In this document: piece by piece, positions 18,601 through 25,339 of the stretch
How the letters are laid out: each line of letters starts with the position of its first letter
Numbering within the stretch: position 1 is the stretch's first letter
NCBI GenBank assembly: GCA_049324835.1
Contig: JBMOMT010000003.1
Location: 62,001-126,000, forward strand
Length of the DNA stretch: 64,000 nucleotides
Origin: JBMOMT01 sp049324835
GTDB taxonomy: Bacteria > Chloroflexota > Anaerolineae > CAYNKW01
Direction: 5' to 3'
Made by a program: the position numbers and the translations under genes
The notes under the pieces: generated by a model
Told to the model about the DNA's origin: nothing
The model's input: the letters and a program-made list of their open reading frames with translations, nothing else
Database searches by the model: none

Positions 18601-18939
18601 GACATCGGCCCTGGCATGACGGTGACGCTGAGCACCGCCGATCCAGACGATCCGCTCCATCCGGGCGATCGGTACAGCTATTGGCCGCCGCCGCCCTACG
18701 ACGCGGCTCAGAATCCCTTTTACGTGCTGGTGGATTCCTGGGGCCAGAGTGTCGGTTTGGTGGACGAGGGCAACGCCGAAGGGAACAACCTCTGGGGGCC
18801 GGTCGATGCCAGCGCTGTGGGGGCTGTTGAGGCTAAAAGCCTGAACGGTTTACCCGGCCCATCGGGCCCGCCCTCCGGGCCGCGGCCGCAACTTTTGAGG
18901 CGAGGCGGTTGGTCGCCGTGGTGGCGCTGGCGGATGTGA
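12622..18939 (+). CDS. Giant secreted DUF11 / invasin-like (Big_1) repeat protein
   Basis: About 2105 residues. The N-terminus has a basic patch (QKRRQFF) followed by a hydrophobic stretch (SLALVLALMLQFM), which should act as an export signal. About eight DUF11 repeats span roughly 85-1120, each starting like LTVTKSxDPxxVxAGexxTYTI. About eight Ig-like Big_1/invasin or filamin-type repeats follow to about 1895 (TAAVTDAWGNPV-like cores). Then comes YLPMAMR and a CARDB-like domain (1915-2065). There is no LPxTG or anchor, and the tail is basic and Trp/Pro-rich. It is probably an extracellular adhesin or sheath component. The GTG start has GGGAGG six bases upstream; an ATG at 12604 contains that site inside its reading frame and is less likely. 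Confidence 0.85.
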   Translation: MYSLSLVLQTWAVWIQRSPQKRRQFFSLALVLALMLQFMPLDLPIPSQVVSRLLIPPSAVLPAWINPDTAAVAEALAPLDRVVESLEPGLAHAKEIQPTTLQFTKVCDPNPVGQGGLITYTLYITNTGAITASILITDPYPTNTTYASILPGSDGGATWSSTALTDYVRFYTGDFFDIPGDKGLAPGRTAIQRFQVRVAKPFTDQATITNTAFLTANLVSPLAASCIVTVNAPVFAIGKTPASSTVEAGETLTYTLYITNTGHLTATLLFTVTDRVPDAMHYLSSSPAGSYSEPDRTVTWVLTDDLGVGQAVTTSLVVTVTTPYTNGVILTNSSYRVWSDEVLAAAEGDPVTVTVTSHPHLALTKVDAVDPVQAGDYLTYTLTLENQSGANGHAQNVAVTDTVPLSATFAGCSGAPCAESGGVVTWTLPAGDELIVGQSAQFTLTVRVHSPLISGTLLTNASYGVTATNAASPTAGAAVTTTVNSSPSLTVTKSVDPDSVMAGEIVTYTIELVNDGNETATGVSITDTLPVSFTFGGLVSGPAPSGASTRTITWTDQTVTGTVIGRSITPGPLTLIFTATVDAAIPDGTVHTNLVTAAYRLGEITTGPTAPVTVTSPLLDIAKSPHAAQVDAGERLTYTIRYSNTNSTPATSVVITDRLPAHVSFVGASGDFAGYQPVIPAAGEVMTFTIGGLAQADGQQSIALVLSVSSPLTDGTVLTNQARISAAEPSVADTGPVTVVVRSAPSLSLQKTDSPDPVEAGAALGYVLTATNAALANALAAGVTITDVVPQHTTFVAAATAGLTFEGPDANDVITWTLASALAPGDSAVVTFTVAVDSPLPDGAVLTNTGWLTCAQGVGAAATATTTVQSRPALTLTKQDAPDPAAVGGALYYTLTATNLASANAAATSVVLTDALPADVTFTGASPGYTGPDAQGVITWTLPDLNPGDSQAITLTTLVNTDLADETTLTNCAWITSAQGVGAAATETTTVRAPDLTVSKSATPAIARPGETITYVIVFSNSGGIAASGVRLTDTLPLSVSLVTSQTTSASYVPGSSFAWYSDTVEAGSVGVITLTAQVTTTPGWIDADGGTAIENSVVITGATPDGDPSNNRTTAQTTVYAGLPATLTLSAAPTTTTVDGSSTITAAVTDAWGNPVMNQDNVTVTLGSSLAGSQITPPTATLLLGQATASITSTATGLALVSGAIGANPTVTDTATVTFAAGALHHLAFGPLADQTAGVDFTINITACDRYSNVVDYDGVVTLADPSTGSLRPVTSDNFVNGILSSQAVSITQARANQPMRAVTAAVTSNSDPFTVTASAATTLTLSAAPSTVGVGVNADLTAALVDAFDNPVAATTITFTAANLGGGSIDPAAAATDAAGEATAIISSTVLGSRLITAATGSLTATTWITFTAGPPAVITLTITSSTTVVGSAAQMTTTVADAYGNPVSDEDMAFNTDDDLGGGAISPATDTTDAGGQATSAISSTASGVKTVVAEATNGITGTAQVTFTAGALDHFAVGPVADPQTAGVAFTLVVTAQDSFSNTVLGFTGQVTLTDSTGTLLPGVSGGFVDGVRSESATITLAQTGVTIAVTHTAGTEAGLSNTFGVVANAPATVTLQVAPVNVPLQGAAALTATVTDAWSNPVTDGTPVTFTTSAGSVVPSPAATTDGAATAQLTADCVERTGVMVMVMAGLVFDTATISFTAPGAPMALSVTAAPGSIPVGSGTAVVTATAVDCAANPVPGQVVSFAASLGSLPASGATDASGLVTATLTAGTTAGTAAITATLGSLSDTTSVVIEPGAPATVTVTANPASIPANGHATSTVTTHVTDVYGNPVADGANGTLDYHPTALGSLAPLTFTTTAGSGAAIFTADVLTGTVTLTATVDGISGATQLTLTPGITELYLPMAMRQYAPPPRYDLLVESVTWSPSPPTAGQPYHVEIVVRNDGTLTVTNDFWVDLYLNPRATPGVNQTWDMLSRSSYGKAWLVRDDIGPGMTVTLSTADPDDPLHPGDRYSYWPPPPYDAAQNPFYVLVDSWGQSVGLVDEGNAEGNNLWGPVDASAVGAVEAKSLNGLPGPSGPPSGPRPQLLRRGGWSPWWRWRM

Positions 18940-18946
18940 GAGCGTC

Positions 18947-19816
18947 GTGGCCATCGAGATCAGAGCGATTCAGACGCAAGAGGAATATCACGCCGTCGAG
19001 CGGTTGCAGCAAGAGGTGTGGGGCCTCGATGCCCTGGACACGGTGCCCTATCACCTGTTGCTGACCGCACAAAAGAACGGCGGCCTGATCCTCGGCGCTT
19101 TCGATACCACTCCCAAAGGCGGCGGCCGGCTCGTCGGTTTTGTGTTCGGTTTGGTGGGGTTGGCGGCCGACGGTCGGCTGAAACACTGCTCTCACATGGC
19201 GGGCGTGCATCCTGATTATCAGAGCCAGAACCTGGGCTATCGGCTCAAGCTGGCGCAGCGCGAGCACGTGCTGGCCCAGGGCATGGATCTCATCACCTGG
19301 ACTTTCGAGCCGCTGGAGAGCCGCAACGCCAGACTCAACTTTCGTAAGCTGGGTGTCGTCTGCAACGTGTACGTTCCAGACATGTACGGCGCGCAGGATA
19401 ACGCTCTCTATGCCGGCCTGCCCAGCGATCGCCTGCAAGTGGATTGGCACATCGCCAGCGAACGGGTGGTCGAACGGCTGAGTGGGCACCGGGCAGGCCC
19501 GTCTCTCTCGATGCTGTTGGAGGCCGGTCTGCCGCTGGTGAATCGTGCGCTGGATGGTGATCCGCCCTGTCCGCCGCAGGTCACGTTCCCACTGCGAGGA
19601 CAACGCCTGCTGGTGCAGATCCCCGCTGATTGGCAGCGTATCAAGGCCGTCGACATGGGTCTGGCCCGCGCCTGGCGGCTTTACAGCCGGGCGCTGTTCG
19701 AGACCGCCTTTGCCAGCGGTTACACCATCACCGATCTGTTGTTCGAGCGTGGACAAAGCTGCTACTTGCTGGAAAAGACTCGCGAGACAGATGTGGTGAG
19801 AACGTCTGCCATGTGA
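18947..19816 (+). CDS. GNAT N-acyltransferase (COG3375-like)
   Basis: The 289-residue protein resembles the GNAT acyltransferases that accompany N-acylamino-acid racemases, with RLVGFVFGLVGL and the acyl-CoA-binding stretch HMAGVHPDYQSQNLGYRLKLAQRE near 85-107 and TWTFEPLESRNARLNF near 120. Family members have been linked to N-succinylation of amino acids; whether this one uses succinyl-CoA is an inference. It begins with GTG eight bases after the giant surface protein ends. It precedes the racemase/D-aminoacylase operon, with its own promoter in between. Confidence 0.75.
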   Translation: MAIEIRAIQTQEEYHAVERLQQEVWGLDALDTVPYHLLLTAQKNGGLILGAFDTTPKGGGRLVGFVFGLVGLAADGRLKHCSHMAGVHPDYQSQNLGYRLKLAQREHVLAQGMDLITWTFEPLESRNARLNFRKLGVVCNVYVPDMYGAQDNALYAGLPSDRLQVDWHIASERVVERLSGHRAGPSLSMLLEAGLPLVNRALDGDPPCPPQVTFPLRGQRLLVQIPADWQRIKAVDMGLARAWRLYSRALFETAFASGYTITDLLFERGQSCYLLEKTRETDVVRTSAM

Positions 19817-19833
19817 TCTGCCTGGCAAAACCT

Positions 19834-19847
19834 GCAAGTATACTTGC
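19834..19847. promoter_or_regulatory. Perfect 14-bp palindrome just upstream of a promoter (candidate operator)
   Basis: GCAAGTATACTTGC is a perfect palindrome ending three bases before a TTGACA -35 hexamer. The placement suits a regulator binding site, but no regulator gene is adjacent. Confidence 0.45.
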
Positions 19848-19850
19848 CTC

Positions 19851-19879
19851 TTGACAGCGCCCCGATGTTGGTGTAATAT
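19851..19879 (+). promoter_or_regulatory. Promoter of the racemase/D-aminoacylase operon
   Basis: TTGACA (19851-19856), 17 bp, TAATAT (19874-19879). The leader is about 245 bases long and holds repeat copy A and the MITE. Confidence 0.75.
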
Positions 19880-19940
19880 CCTCCCGTTGCCGAAACCCCT
19901 CTGGGGACAATGTTGCCCAAAACCATCGAAAGCGAGGTGT

Positions 19941-20124
19941 GTAGTGGAGCCACGCCGCGGAGCGGAGTGGCGTCTTGTGGCACTCCACGCCGTTACGCGC
20001 CTGACCACGGTATCTTCTCAATAACTTGGGACAGGATGTAGGGCAAGACGCAATTTGTCAAATTGCGCTACTCGCCCCCACTTTTTGAAAAGATACTGAC
20101 CACGAACATATTTTATACAAGGAG
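19941..20124 (+). repeat. Interspersed leader element, copy A (split by a MITE)
   Basis: The sequence starts GTAGTGGAGCCACG, contains GCGTCTTGTGGCACTCCACG, and ends AACATATTTTATACAAGGAG just before the ATG at 20133. It is nearly the same as the elements at 24361-24440 and 41819-41907. This copy is interrupted at 20010-20096 by a smaller inserted element. All three copies face the following gene. Confidence 0.85.
20010..20096. mobile_element. 87-bp MITE with 8-bp target duplication, nested in copy A
   Basis: The insert begins GTATCTTCTCAA and ends TTGAAAAGATAC, giving terminal inverted repeats GTATCTT/AAGATAC that continue imperfectly for about 20 bp. TGACCACG occurs on both sides (20002-20009 and 20097-20104), whereas the other two element copies have this stretch once and uninterrupted. 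That is direct evidence of insertion. An internal palindrome, GCAATTTG-T-CAAATTGC, lies in the middle. It encodes no protein. Confidence 0.85.
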
Positions 20125-20132
20125 AGAACAAG

Positions 20133-21302
20133 ATGTCTTTTACCTACGCCGTCCTGGGCGCGGGCCGTCAGGGCACCGCTGCCGCCTACGACATGGCCCG
20201 CTGGGGCGATGCCAAACGTGTCATTCTGGCCGATTACGATCTGGAGGTTGCCCGCCGCGCCGCCGGGCGTATCAACGACCTGCTGAAACGCCCGGTCGTC
20301 GAACCGGTACAGGTAGATGTGACCGACCTCAACGCTGTCGAGCGGGTGCTCAGCGGCGTCGATAGTTTCCTCAGCGCCGTGCCCTACTATTACAACCTGG
20401 ATATCACTCAGGTGGCCATCAAAGTCAGGGCCAACATGTGCGATCTCGGCGGCCACATCGGTATTGCCCGCCAGCAGCATGCTTGTGCCGCCGAGGCGCG
20501 GGCCGCGGGCATCAGCATCACCCCCAACTGCGGCCAGGTGCCGGGTATGGGCACCACCCTCATGGTCTACGGCATGGAATTGCTCGATGAAGCTGTCGAT
20601 GTGTTCATGTGGGATGGCGGCATACCGCAGATTCCCCGGCCGCCGTTCAACTATTTGCTCACCTTTCATATCGCCGGGCTGACCAACGAATACGCCGAGG
20701 ATGCCATCTTTATCCGCGATTGGCAGGTGACCGAGGTGCCCACCCTGACCGAGTTGGAAACGGTCGAGTTTCCACCGCCCATCGGCACATTGGAGGCCTT
20801 TGTGGCCGGTGGCGGCACCGATACCATGCCCTGGACCTTTGAGGGCAAAATTCGAACCCTGCAGAACAAAACCCTGCGCCATCCGGGCCATTTTGCCCAA
20901 CTGCGCGCCTTTTATGATCTCGGCCTGTGGGATCTGGAGCCTGTGCGGGTTGGCGCGGTGGAGATCGTGCCGCGAGATGTCTTTCATACCCTGTTCGAGC
21001 CCAAGGTGGTCTATCCTGAGGATAAAGACCTGGTCATCGTGCGCGTCGAGTCCACCGGCAAAAAGGATGGCCGCGCCGCCGAGTCTTTGGTGCAGGTGAT
21101 CGATCGCTGTGACGAGCAAACCGGCTTTACGGCCATGGAGCGAGGCACCGGTTGGAGCGCGGCCATCGTGGCCGAGATGGCGGCGCGTGGTGAGACACCA
21201 CGCGGCGCTGGCGGCGTGGAAGTGCAGGTGCCGGCGGCGCCTTTTGTGGCCGAGCTGCGCAAGCGGGGCATCGACGTCGCCGAAAAGATTACGTTTGAGT
21301 AG
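20133..21302 (+). CDS. Saccharopine dehydrogenase-like oxidoreductase (lysine 6-dehydrogenase-like)
   Basis: The 389-residue protein starts with a Rossmann fold (YAVLGAGRQGTAAAYDMARWG, then VILADYD) and continues as a saccharopine dehydrogenase family member (NVD-type core ...VDSFLSAVPYYYNLDITQVAI, CDLGG, PNCGQVPGMGTTLMVYG). Relatives act on the amino or imino groups of lysine-type amino acids with NAD(P). It leads a tight three-gene unit with a racemase-like and a D-aminoacylase gene, so a role in amino-acid turnover is likely. The ATG follows AAGGAGAG. The precise substrate is unknown. Confidence 0.8.
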   Translation: MSFTYAVLGAGRQGTAAAYDMARWGDAKRVILADYDLEVARRAAGRINDLLKRPVVEPVQVDVTDLNAVERVLSGVDSFLSAVPYYYNLDITQVAIKVRANMCDLGGHIGIARQQHACAAEARAAGISITPNCGQVPGMGTTLMVYGMELLDEAVDVFMWDGGIPQIPRPPFNYLLTFHIAGLTNEYAEDAIFIRDWQVTEVPTLTELETVEFPPPIGTLEAFVAGGGTDTMPWTFEGKIRTLQNKTLRHPGHFAQLRAFYDLGLWDLEPVRVGAVEIVPRDVFHTLFEPKVVYPEDKDLVIVRVESTGKKDGRAAESLVQVIDRCDEQTGFTAMERGTGWSAAIVAEMAARGETPRGAGGVEVQVPAAPFVAELRKRGIDVAEKITFE

Positions 21303-21316
21303 ATGGGGGGAACAGG

Positions 21317-22381
21317 GTGAGGATCGAGGTCAATTGCGAGCGCATCCGGCGTAATACCGAGGCCGTGGTGCGCCTGTGCAGCACACGCGGCATCGAGGTG
21401 GTGGGCGTCACCAAAGCCTGCTGCGGCCATCCAGAAGTGGCGCGGGCCATGCTGGCCGGGGGTGTGCGTTTGCTGGGAGAATCGCGGCTCAAGAACGTGC
21501 GACGGCTGCGGGCGGCAGGCATCGAGGCCGAGGTCATGTTGCTGCGACTGCCGGCCCTGAGCGAGGTCGACGAGGTGGTGCGGCTGGCGCAGGTGAGCCT
21601 CAATTCTCAGGTGGCGACGGTGCGCGCGCTCTCGCGCGCGGCGCAGGCGCAGGGCGTGACGCACCGGGTGGTGTTGATGATCGAGACCGGCGACCGTCGT
21701 GAGGGGGTGATGCCGCAGGAGGCCGTGCCTGCTGCCGGCGGCATGTTGGGCCTGCCGGGCATCGAGCTGATCGGCATCGGCGCCAACGTGAGTTGTATCG
21801 GCGGCGTGCTGCCCACCCGGCAGAACACACAGCTCTTGGTGAACGTGGCCGAGCAGGTAGAGCAGGCGCTGGGCATCCGCTTCGAGGTGCTTTCCGGCGG
21901 TCACACCGCCAGTCTGGCTCTTATCGAACGAGGTGAGATGCCATCGCGGGTCAACCAATTACGCGTTGGCGAGGGGATTTTGTTGGGCGTGGACAGCGCT
22001 GGCGAGTGGCCGCTGCCCACACCGTTTCAGGACGTTTTTAACGTGGTGGCCGAGGTGGTCGAGATCGACGTCAAGCCACACCTGCCTGAAGGCCCCATCA
22101 CCATCGACGCCTTTGGCCGCACGCCGCACTGGGAAGATCGGGGTCTGCGCCGGCGGGCCATCCTGGCCATCGGTGAGCAAGACCTGCGCATCGATGGCCT
22201 GCGCCCCAGGCGGCCGGATATCTCGATGGTGGGAGCCAGTTCGGATCACCTGGTGGTCGATGTCACCGCGGCTGACCCGCCGGTGCAATTGGGCGACGAG
22301 TTGGCGTTCGAGCCGATTTACGCCGCCGTGGCGACGGCCATGGCCAGTTACGGCGTGGATCAGGTGATTCTTTCGAGGTAA
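21317..22381 (+). CDS. PLP-dependent amino-acid racemase (ornithine racemase-like, COG3457)
   Basis: The 354-residue protein has the alanine racemase N-terminal barrel. The pyridoxal phosphate Lys is in GVTKACCGHPEVARAML near residue 31, a sequence typical of ornithine racemase-type enzymes rather than Alr. Other barrel motifs are LGESRLKNVRRLR, MIETGDRREG, GIGANVSC, LSGGHTAS and LRVGEGILLG. It probably interconverts L and D forms of an amino acid. It lies 14 bp after the dehydrogenase-like gene and 23 bp before D-aminoacylase, supporting a D-amino-acid pathway. The substrate is inferred only by family. Confidence 0.82.
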   Translation: MRIEVNCERIRRNTEAVVRLCSTRGIEVVGVTKACCGHPEVARAMLAGGVRLLGESRLKNVRRLRAAGIEAEVMLLRLPALSEVDEVVRLAQVSLNSQVATVRALSRAAQAQGVTHRVVLMIETGDRREGVMPQEAVPAAGGMLGLPGIELIGIGANVSCIGGVLPTRQNTQLLVNVAEQVEQALGIRFEVLSGGHTASLALIERGEMPSRVNQLRVGEGILLGVDSAGEWPLPTPFQDVFNVVAEVVEIDVKPHLPEGPITIDAFGRTPHWEDRGLRRRAILAIGEQDLRIDGLRPRRPDISMVGASSDHLVVDVTAADPPVQLGDELAFEPIYAAVATAMASYGVDQVILSR

Positions 22382-22404
22382 CGGTTGGCTAAAAGGAGTG
22401 AACC

Positions 22405-23988
22405 ATGCTCGATATTTTGATCCAAAACGGTACGGTGGTCGATGGCAGCGGCGCGCCTGCCTTCCGGGCCGATGTGGGCCTGGTCGATGGTCGGGTGGTG
22501 GCCGTGGCGGACGGAATCGATCACGAGGCGGTGCGCACCATCGACGCGACGGGCCTGCACGTGGCGCCCGGTTTCATCGACCCTCACACCCACTCTGATC
22601 TGACCTTGCTGGTGGATCCAAAAGCCGAGAGCAAGATCCGGCAAGGCGTGACCACGGAGGTGATCGGTAACTGCGGCTTTTCGCCTGCGCCGCTGATCGG
22701 CGCGGCGGTGGACGAAGTGTACGCCGACGCCGTCCAGTTTAACCTGGAAATTACCTGGCGCAGCATGGCCGAGTACCTGGATCGGCTGCGCAAGCCCGGC
22801 ACGGCGTTGAACGTGGTGGCATTGGTGGGCCACAACACCGTGCGCGGCTGCGTGTTGGGTTACGATGACCTGCGGCCCACGCCTGAGCAGCAGGCCCAGA
22901 TGGAGCGAGTGACCGCCGAGGCTCTGGAGCAGGGGGCGCGTGGCCTCTCGACCGGCCTTTTTTACCCGCCCGGCATCTATGCCGCAATCGACGAGGTGAT
23001 CGGTCTGGCGCGAGTCACGGCGCGGCAGGGCGGCATTTATGCCAGCCACATCCGCAGTGAGAGCGATGCCCTGTTCGACGCCGTGGCCGAAGCGGTCGAG
23101 ATCGGCCAGCGGGCAGAGGTTCAGGTGGAGGTGGCGCACCTCAAGCTGGCGGGCTATCGCAACTGGAGCGGCGTGGAGCGGCTGGGGGCCATGCTGGAGG
23201 ATGCCCGTGCGCGCGGCGTGCGCCTGGGCTGCGATCAGTATCCTTATCACGCCAGCAATTCGTGGCTGGCCTGTATGCTGCCTTACTGGGCCCAGGCTGG
23301 CGGGGCAAAAGCGGTGGCCGACCGTCTGCGCGATGCGACGATTCGGGCCAGGCTGCGCCAGGACTGGGAACAAGACCGCGCCGGCTGGGAGGATCGCGGC
23401 GGCATGCGCGACTGGGACGACATCGTGGTCAGCGATTGCACCGCCCGGCCTGAGGTGTTGGGCCAGAGCCTGGCCCAGATCGCCGAGGCCGGGGGCAAAG
23501 ACCCGCTGGACGCCGCCTTTGACCTGATCGTCGCCAGCGAGGGGCAGGTGGCCTGTGTGTGGTTCGATCAATCGGAGGACAATGTGCGCCGGTTGATGCG
23601 CCATTCGATGGTGGTGGTGGGCAGTGATGGTTATGCGCTGTCGTCCCAGGGGCTGTTGAGCCAGCGCAAGCCTCACCCGCGCAGTTACGGCACGTTTCCG
23701 CGCGTGCTGGGGCGCTACGTGCGTCAGGAAAAGGTGCTCTCGCTGGAAGAAGCGGTGAAAAAGATGACGTCTGTCACGGCAGAACGTTTTGGCTTGGCCG
23801 ATCGTGGCCAGATCCGTCAGGGGGCCTGGGCGGATCTGGTGCTGTTCGATGCGGGTAGCGTCATGGATCGGGCCACCTTTACCGCGCCGCACCAGTATCC
23901 ATTGGGCATCCCATACGTGATCGTCAACGGGCAGGTAGTGATCGATGGCGGCGAGCACACCGGTGCGCTGCCAGGGCGGGTGTTGTAG
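22405..23988 (+). CDS. N-acyl-D-amino-acid deacylase (D-aminoacylase)
   Basis: This amidohydrolase-superfamily enzyme removes the acyl group from N-acyl-D-amino acids. Expected metal and catalytic elements are visible: PGFIDPHTHSD (H61, H63), the bridging-Cys motif GNCGFSPAP near 89, SHIRSE, VAHLK and the catalytic Asp in VGSDGYALS near 408. The C-terminal end, VIVNGQVVIDGGEHTGALPGRVL, is the small beta-domain typical of the family. The 527 residues are full length. AAGGAG stands before the ATG. A second enzyme of the same family lies at 43001-44689. Confidence 0.92.
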   Translation: MLDILIQNGTVVDGSGAPAFRADVGLVDGRVVAVADGIDHEAVRTIDATGLHVAPGFIDPHTHSDLTLLVDPKAESKIRQGVTTEVIGNCGFSPAPLIGAAVDEVYADAVQFNLEITWRSMAEYLDRLRKPGTALNVVALVGHNTVRGCVLGYDDLRPTPEQQAQMERVTAEALEQGARGLSTGLFYPPGIYAAIDEVIGLARVTARQGGIYASHIRSESDALFDAVAEAVEIGQRAEVQVEVAHLKLAGYRNWSGVERLGAMLEDARARGVRLGCDQYPYHASNSWLACMLPYWAQAGGAKAVADRLRDATIRARLRQDWEQDRAGWEDRGGMRDWDDIVVSDCTARPEVLGQSLAQIAEAGGKDPLDAAFDLIVASEGQVACVWFDQSEDNVRRLMRHSMVVVGSDGYALSSQGLLSQRKPHPRSYGTFPRVLGRYVRQEKVLSLEEAVKKMTSVTAERFGLADRGQIRQGAWADLVLFDAGSVMDRATFTAPHQYPLGIPYVIVNGQVVIDGGEHTGALPGRVL

Positions 23989-24039
23989 CTCCGCTGGCGA
24001 GAACCCTGCTGAGGCAGGTTTTTGGGGCAAGCGCCAGAT

Positions 24040-24067
24040 TTGACATTTGTGCGTTTTCGACTATAAT
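24040..24067 (+). promoter_or_regulatory. Perfect consensus promoter of the leader-peptide transcript
   Basis: TTGACA (24040-24045), a 16-bp spacer, TATAAT (24062-24067). Transcription should begin near 24075, giving a short leader before the AAGGAGGT ribosome site at 24085-24092. Confidence 0.85.
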
Positions 24068-24100
24068 ACGCTTCCGAAGTTCTGAAGGAGGTTAATGGGC

Positions 24101-24205
24101 ATGAACAACAACTGCATCGTTCTCAACAACGCTCAAGCGGCCCGTCTGCGCTCAGGTTTCAGTGGCGTGGATTTGCCTTGCCATAGTGTGCCCATTGATT
24201 GTTGA
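24101..24205 (+). CDS. 34-residue leader peptide ahead of an ABC exporter
   Basis: The frame starts at the ATG nine bases after AAGGAGGT (an ATG at 24095 is too close) and reads MNNNCIVLNNAQAARLRSGF, then SGVDLPCHSVPIDC, with Cys at 5, 27 and 34. A consensus promoter lies just upstream and a strong terminator begins 11 bases after the stop. The last codons contain one strand of an alternative hairpin that would break the terminator. This is the design of ribosome-controlled attenuators, as known for bmrB ahead of the drug exporter genes bmrCD. It could instead encode a small secreted or modified peptide; no export signal is visible. Confidence 0.7.
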   Translation: MNNNCIVLNNAQAARLRSGFSGVDLPCHSVPIDC

Positions 24206-24255
24206 CATAAGTCTGAAAAGACCGTGGGCGCACTACCGCCCACGGTCTTTTTTTT
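24184..24255 (+). promoter_or_regulatory. Antiterminator/terminator pair (T1)
   Basis: Terminator: AAAGACCGTGGGCG (24217-24230) pairs perfectly over 14 bp with CGCCCACGGTCTTT (24237-24250), followed by a T-run to 24255. Antiterminator: TAGTGTGCCCA (24184-24194, inside the leader ORF) can pair over 11 bp, with one G-U, with TGGGCGCACTA (24225-24235), which is part of the terminator. The two structures exclude each other. Confidence 0.7.
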
Positions 24256-24289
24256 CCTGTTCACTCGTGCGCCCTGGCGCACTTGGCAG

Positions 24290-24326
24290 AGACCGTGGGA
24301 CGAAGAATCAGCCGCGGTCTTTTTTG
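24290..24326 (+). terminator. Second terminator-like hairpin (T2)
   Basis: AGACCGTGG (24290-24298) pairs with CCGCGGTCT (24312-24320) with one G-U pair, followed by TTTTTT. The 5' arm repeats that of T1, so it looks like a partial duplication of the first terminator. Confidence 0.65.
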
Positions 24327-24360
24327 TTTGTCCACCTGCTCTGGCAGGATGTTAAGGAGG

Positions 24361-24440
24361 TTCGTAGTGAGCCACGCAGTGGTGTCTTGTGGCACTCCAC
24401 GCCGTTACGTGCCTGACTACGAACATATTATACGAGGAGG
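24361..24440 (+). repeat. Interspersed leader element, copy B
   Basis: The element begins TTCGTAGTGAGCCACG and ends CGTGCCTGACTACGAA followed by CATATTATACGAGGAGG. The ends pair as a 16-bp stem with two mismatches, and GGCACTCCACGCC lies in the centre. AGGAGGT occurs at both edges (24355-24361 and 24435-24441), as if a Shine-Dalgarno sequence had been duplicated on insertion. The ABC permease ATG follows six bases after the right edge. Confidence 0.85.
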
Positions 24441-24446
24441 TCTGAA

Positions 24447-25280
<834 letters not shown>

Positions 25281-25339
25281 TCACATCTCCCGCAGGTCAA
25301 TGGCCTTTGGGAGGTCCGACCGCCCAAAGGAGGTCTGGA

